Assembly (NCBI GenBank): GCA_949538655.1
Contig: CATISE010000192.1
Location: 1 to 32,109 of the forward strand
Source of the DNA: Marine Group II euryarchaeote MED-G33
GTDB taxonomy: Archaea; Thermoplasmatota; Poseidoniia; Poseidoniales; Thalassarchaeaceae
Direction: 5' to 3'
Length of the DNA: 32,109 bases
Part shown: positions 28,401 through 32,109 of the stretch, in pieces
Numbering within the stretch: position 1 is the first letter of the stretch
How the letters are laid out: every line of letters begins with the position of its first letter
Made by a program: the position numbers and the translations under genes
The notes under the pieces: model-generated
What the model was told of the DNA's origin: nothing
The model's input: the letters and a program-made list of their open reading frames with translations, nothing else
Database searches by the model: none

Positions 28401-29559
28401 CGGGTCGTTCTATTTTCATCTGGGTCCCTACTGCGAGGAAATCTCCCATCGCATGCATCGAGGCGGGGTGGACGCCTGCCGCCGCAAGCCCCGATGTTCG
28501 AGGGCGACCATATCGAAGGCGAAATCCGCCCGGTGTGTTGGGTTCACCAAAGACAGGGCGACCAGCGATAATATCCCGCATGAAACGATCATCAGTCTTG
28601 ATTTTACGACGTTTTGTAGCGGTTGTAGCGGGTTCCTTTTTGTTCCGTGATGCGAAAGTCGAAATGAAATCCCAACCAGGGATTTGCAATCTCTCCGTGT
28701 GTTTCTGAATTTTTGCCGCTTTCAGACACAATCCTTCGCCGATGACCAACAGTACACCACCTCGAATGCGACCACCGTCGATATTGCGCACCTCCCTGTA
28801 TCCTGCACATTCAATGCTCTCAGTTTCTTCACCATTGATCATGATTGGGCAGGCTTTGACGATCATCTCGATTTCTTCAGGTGGTGGTTTGTATTGCAAC
28901 CCACCACGATAGAGTCCAAACTCTTCCTTCACCCTCTCGATTTCAGGCATGGTGGGTTCGTATTTCTCGAGCTTGAGGGCACGACGAATCATATCGGCAA
29001 TCAAGACAGCCAATGCTTGTGCTGTTCCACCCGCAGCTCGAATAGGCCCACAAAAGTCGATGGAAACAAATCGAGTCCCATCTAGATTGTTTAGAATCCT
29101 GACCTGACCAATTCCTTCGAGGGGGGCGACGAGAACTGCTTCGGTCAATACGGCGAGTCCAACACGTAATCCAGTATCGACACTTTTCCGAACGTCAGCG
29201 GTCGCATCATACATTTGCAATGCAACATGAACAGCCATATCGATGGCAGCATCCTCTCTGGAATCTTTCTCTTTGAGCATCGTGCGAATATCATCTTGAA
29301 TGGGGATAGGATCATCATCTGGTGTAGGCCGTAGATAATCTTCGAGCAACTTTTCGGCCCGATCTGCAAGGTCGATTGCTCGAGGTATTTCCACCTCATC
29401 TTTGAGGTCGAAGCCCTTTGATCGAGCTTCGCCCGCGAGTTGGTAAAGTTCCTCACACTTTTCGTCAAGATCCGATTGGTAGGCTGCAATTTCATTTTCG
29501 AGGCGGAGGGTGTCTAATGGGGCGACTGAGCGGCTCACTCCTCCCTCCGACATCTTCAT
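25420..29559 (-). CDS. polC: DNA polymerase II large subunit DP2 (D-family polymerase), no intein
   Basis: DPxL-type motifs: [61 protein letters not shown], CTKCG...C..H zinc motif, [17 protein letters not shown]. Likely start ATG 29559. Confidence 0.97.
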   Translation of the reverse strand: [1379 protein letters not shown]

Positions 29560-29622
29560 CCCTCCGTGCGAACATCGCCCAAGGGTTGGCGACCGCCCTA
29601 AAGCATTGGGTGGACTGCAAAC

Positions 29623-29639
29623 CACTTCCATAGGAAGTG
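29623..29639. repeat. Inverted repeat CACTTCC-ATA-GGAAGTG in the divergent polC/pyrE gap
   Basis: 7-bp perfect stem, 3-nt loop. Confidence 0.85.
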
Positions 29640-29661
29640 TATCAACACTCAGCGAAGGTTC

Positions 29662-30285
29662 ATGGAAGGTCAGCAACGACGCATGTCGGGGAGAAGGATG
29701 GCAGAGAGCACAGGAATCGATGATGCCCGAGCACGACTGATTGAGAAAGTTCGAAACTTGGCATACCTACGTGCCGACACGGAAGAGTTCACACTCGCAT
29801 CGGGCCGTACAAGCCGACATTTCTTCGATACCAAGCCAGTGATGTGTGATCCTGAATCCGCGCATTTGCTCGGTGTTCTCATCCACCACACAATCGCCGA
29901 GATCGACGGAGGTGTCGACGTGGTCGGCGGTTTGGAATTGGGCGCGGTTCCTCTTACGGGGATTGCCATTGCCAAAGCCGGTGTGGGCAGCCCTCTGCGC
30001 GGATTCATCATGCGCAAGGAACCCAAAGGAAGAGGTGGGCGTAAAACCGGAAACCCGCCCGGCATTGAAGGAAGCACCATTCAATCTGGTGACCGTGTTG
30101 TCATTCTAGAAGATGTCACAACCACCGGTGGCTCGGCACTGAAAGCCGCCGATCGACTCCGTGAAATTGGCTGCGAAGTCGTGGCTTGCATCAGCATCGT
30201 GGATCGAGAAGAAGGGGGCAAAGAAGCATTTGAGGGTGCGGGCATCCCCCTCATACCTCTTTCATCACTATCCGATTACGCATAG
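29662..30285 (+). CDS. pyrE: Orotate phosphoribosyltransferase
   Basis: EEFTLASGRTSRHFFDTKPVMCDP, VVGGLELGAVPLTGIAIA, FIMRKEPKGRGG, VVILEDVTTTGGSALKAADRLRE (PRPP loop). Start uncertain (29662, 29683 or 29698). Confidence 0.93.
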   Translation: MEGQQRRMSGRRMAESTGIDDARARLIEKVRNLAYLRADTEEFTLASGRTSRHFFDTKPVMCDPESAHLLGVLIHHTIAEIDGGVDVVGGLELGAVPLTGIAIAKAGVGSPLRGFIMRKEPKGRGGRKTGNPPGIEGSTIQSGDRVVILEDVTTTGGSALKAADRLREIGCEVVACISIVDREEGGKEAFEGAGIPLIPLSSLSDYA

Positions 30286-30311
30286 CCGTCCCAATTGGAT
30301 CAGGTGTCTAG

Positions 30312-30542
30312 ATGAACATTCTCAATCTATGGTCGGTTGGTCACTTTCTTCAATGGACGTTTGTGGGTCGATTTCTGTTAACCAACTGGTATGTTTTCTT
30401 CGTGTTATCGATTGGCTGGGAACTGTTGGAATTGGTTCTTCCTTTCGAATTTGTAAACGAGACATGGGATAACAAAATCTCCGATCTTGTAGTCAATACA
30501 GTGGGATTCTATCTGGGTTTGCGATTGAGGGGCGAATCATAG
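30312..30542 (+). CDS. Small membrane protein, unknown function
   Basis: ATG ORF, hydrophobic segments LLTNWYVFFVLSIGWELLELVLPF and SDLVVNTVGFYLGLRL. Confidence 0.65.
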   Translation: MNILNLWSVGHFLQWTFVGRFLLTNWYVFFVLSIGWELLELVLPFEFVNETWDNKISDLVVNTVGFYLGLRLRGES

Positions 30543-30582
30543 GGTAGCGAGGCGGGAAGCCCACTGCGAGCCCATGACCCAA

Positions 30583-30846
30583 TCATTTCTTGCGGTTGGA
30601 AGGCCCCAAGTCTTCCACCACATCGCTGAGAAATCCGCTGTAGTGACATTGTGGACAAGTGATGTCCAAGTCACCCTCTAACAAAGGGGCAGAACGGTAG
30701 ACCCACCTTCGGTTTTGCAGGACGGGGAAGCGAATGACAGGCCCGTTGGCGGTCAACAACAAGCGTCCGGTAAATTCGATTTCGTAGAGCACCTCACAAC
30801 CACATCCTTCGCAGATGAGCTGGATATCAGGATCCACGTGCATCAT
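30583..30846 (-). CDS. Small zinc-ribbon protein
   Basis: LICEGCGCEVLYEI...LDITCPQCHYSGFL: two Cys knuckles; coupled (ATGA) to an upstream 50-aa ORF. Confidence 0.7.
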   Translation of the reverse strand: MMHVDPDIQLICEGCGCEVLYEIEFTGRLLLTANGPVIRFPVLQNRRWVYRSAPLLEGDLDITCPQCHYSGFLSDVVEDLGPSNRKK

Positions 30847-30995
30847 TCCCCCTCCCCTTTGCTGTGTCCTTTCATCACTTTTCGCTCGGCTTCTTCCTTG
30901 GCGGCTTGTTCTTCAAGAAGACGCAGTACTCGACCAGCGTCTCCTGTGTGCAGCATCCAATTGATGATGTCCATTGTTGTTTTTTTTCTTACCAT
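30843..30995 (-). CDS. Unlisted 50-aa ORF: MVRKKTTMDIINWMLHTGDAGRVLRLLEEQAAKEEAERKVMKGHSKGEGE
   Basis: Codon-by-codon translation of the minus strand; ATG 30995, stop 30843-30845 overlapping the ATG of the zinc-ribbon gene; SD-like GAGGAG and a TATA-like box upstream. Confidence 0.6.
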   Translation of the reverse strand: MVRKKTTMDIINWMLHTGDAGRVLRLLEEQAAKEEAERKVMKGHSKGEGE

Positions 30996-31009
30996 TTTCT
31001 TTCAATCTC

Positions 31010-31026
31010 CTCGTCGTTACGACAAG
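31010..31026 (-). repeat. Hairpin (minus strand) CTTGTCG-TAA-CGACGAG upstream of the 50-aa ORF
   Basis: 7-bp stem with one G-U pair when read as minus-strand RNA; 14 nt before the ATG. Confidence 0.6.
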
Positions 31027-31043
31027 TGAAATCGGACAACCAC

Positions 31044-31053
31044 CTATATAAAG
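31044..31053 (-). promoter_or_regulatory. TATA-like element TTTATATAGG (minus strand)
   Basis: AT-rich TTTATATA in a gap otherwise lacking one, about 50 nt upstream of ATG 30995. Confidence 0.45.
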
Positions 31054-31108
31054 ATTTCGGTAGATGATGCGATGAGGTTTGGCGGCACCATTCAGAAGAA
31101 CAATGATT

Positions 31109-32104
31109 CTACTCCCGTTTGATTATCAATTCGGCTGATCTAAAATTATCCCCACTTCTCAATTTCACATATGTTGCAGATCTCTTCTTTCTGAAGTATT
31201 TCTTACGATGCACGTTTCCATTACGACTTTTTCTTGTTGTGGGTTGTTTTTGATGCCCATACATGGCCCCAGTAGATTTCAAGCCAATTCGTTTTGATGT
31301 GATTCCACTTCGGGTTAGGAATAGTACTGACAACCCCTCTAAAGTCCCATAGATACTCAGGGATTCTCCTTGCCTTAGGAAATCCCAAGTCTTGAATTCT
31401 GTCTGGAAAACAACATCGACCAGATCATCAATTGTGATGAATGGTGCCACCCCTTGAACAATAGATGCATCGCTGTTGCCCATTGAATCATCGTAAACCC
31501 CTTCAGGCCAACGGTCATTCTCAAAAATAATCTGCCAACTCTGGCGTTTGCGCAATTCTCTTTCCTCCTCAGAAAGTTCGGGATTATTGTGCCAATAGAG
31601 CCATTCATCAATCAAATGGCGATTCTCTTCTAAATCACAATCGACGACTAGTGATTGAGATGAACGAATGGGTGAATCTACTGTCACGCGATGGAATAGG
31701 AGCCAATCGGACTGTACAATTCGATCTCTTGGGATGTCCACAATTAGTAGTACCATGCCTTCTTTTTCGAGTCCAAAATTGTAAGCCTCTTTGAAATTGT
31801 GAATTTCATCATCGTGAGCATATAGCCAGATTCCTGCATCCATTTCAGGTACTCCGAGCTTCTCAGCACATTGTTCGTACATCCAAGTGTGTGCATCAGA
31901 CCAGCACCACTGATTTTCGTCTTCACATGCACTGCAACCTGAAGTCATGCTGTGTGGTGCCAGATCAGACCTTGAGGGCTTGTATGTCCCTTCTGAAAGC
32001 AATTTGGCTAGCATTGCTTCAGACTGAACTGTGGCGCATCGGATGTATCCTTCTTCTACAGGGGTATAATTCTCAATCATAACTTTTGGATTGTAGTCCC
32101 CCAT
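31109..32104 (-). CDS. DUF3841-like protein with extra basic C-terminal tail
   Basis: WMYEQCAEKLGVPEMDAGIWLYAHDD...GMVLLIVDIPRDRIVQSDWLLFHRVTVDSP...IVQGVAPFITIDDLVDVVFQTEFKTWDFL resembles DUF3841; tail HQKQPTTRKSRNGNVHRKKYFRKKRSATYVKLRSGDNF is highly basic. Confidence 0.5.
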   Translation of the reverse strand: MGDYNPKVMIENYTPVEEGYIRCATVQSEAMLAKLLSEGTYKPSRSDLAPHSMTSGCSACEDENQWCWSDAHTWMYEQCAEKLGVPEMDAGIWLYAHDDEIHNFKEAYNFGLEKEGMVLLIVDIPRDRIVQSDWLLFHRVTVDSPIRSSQSLVVDCDLEENRHLIDEWLYWHNNPELSEEERELRKRQSWQIIFENDRWPEGVYDDSMGNSDASIVQGVAPFITIDDLVDVVFQTEFKTWDFLRQGESLSIYGTLEGLSVLFLTRSGITSKRIGLKSTGAMYGHQKQPTTRKSRNGNVHRKKYFRKKRSATYVKLRSGDNFRSAELIIKRE

Positions 32105-32109
32105 ATTAA

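Noticed and set aside
1-32109. tRNA, rRNA, CRISPR array, IS/transposon
   Set aside because: No cloverleaf-like or rRNA-like sequence, no regularly spaced direct repeats, and no transposase or integrase motifs were seen by eye; a tool scan would be needed to exclude small RNAs.

Overview
This window looks like a stretch of a marine Thermoplasmatota-type euryarchaeal chromosome. The Marine Group II / Poseidoniales-like assignment is inference from gene content. Archaeal information-processing genes recognisable by motif: DP2 (D-family DNA polymerase large subunit), PriL, Rpo3/RpoD, and uS11, uS4 and uS13. Also recognisable: MptE, a pantoate-kinase-like GHMP kinase, OPRTase, an ATP-type PEPCK, a phosphohexomutase, and a bacterial-type LeuRS. 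Less ordinary items: (i) a homologue of human CDIN1/C15orf41 (TPD / PD-(D/E)XK nuclease-like); (ii) a 1369-aa polytopic membrane protein next to a membrane-anchored divergent FKBP-like protein; (iii) a membrane-anchored protein with BsuPI-like repeats outside and two winged-helix DNA-binding domains inside; (iv) an unlisted 50-aa ORF directly upstream of a zinc-ribbon protein; (v) a recurring set of short, mostly perfect GC-rich hairpins (6-9 bp stem, 1-6 nt loop) in most gaps between transcription units, often abutting or overlapping the Shine-Dalgarno/start codon. No tRNA, rRNA, CRISPR array, IS element or intein was seen. All assignments come from reading motifs; no database search was run.
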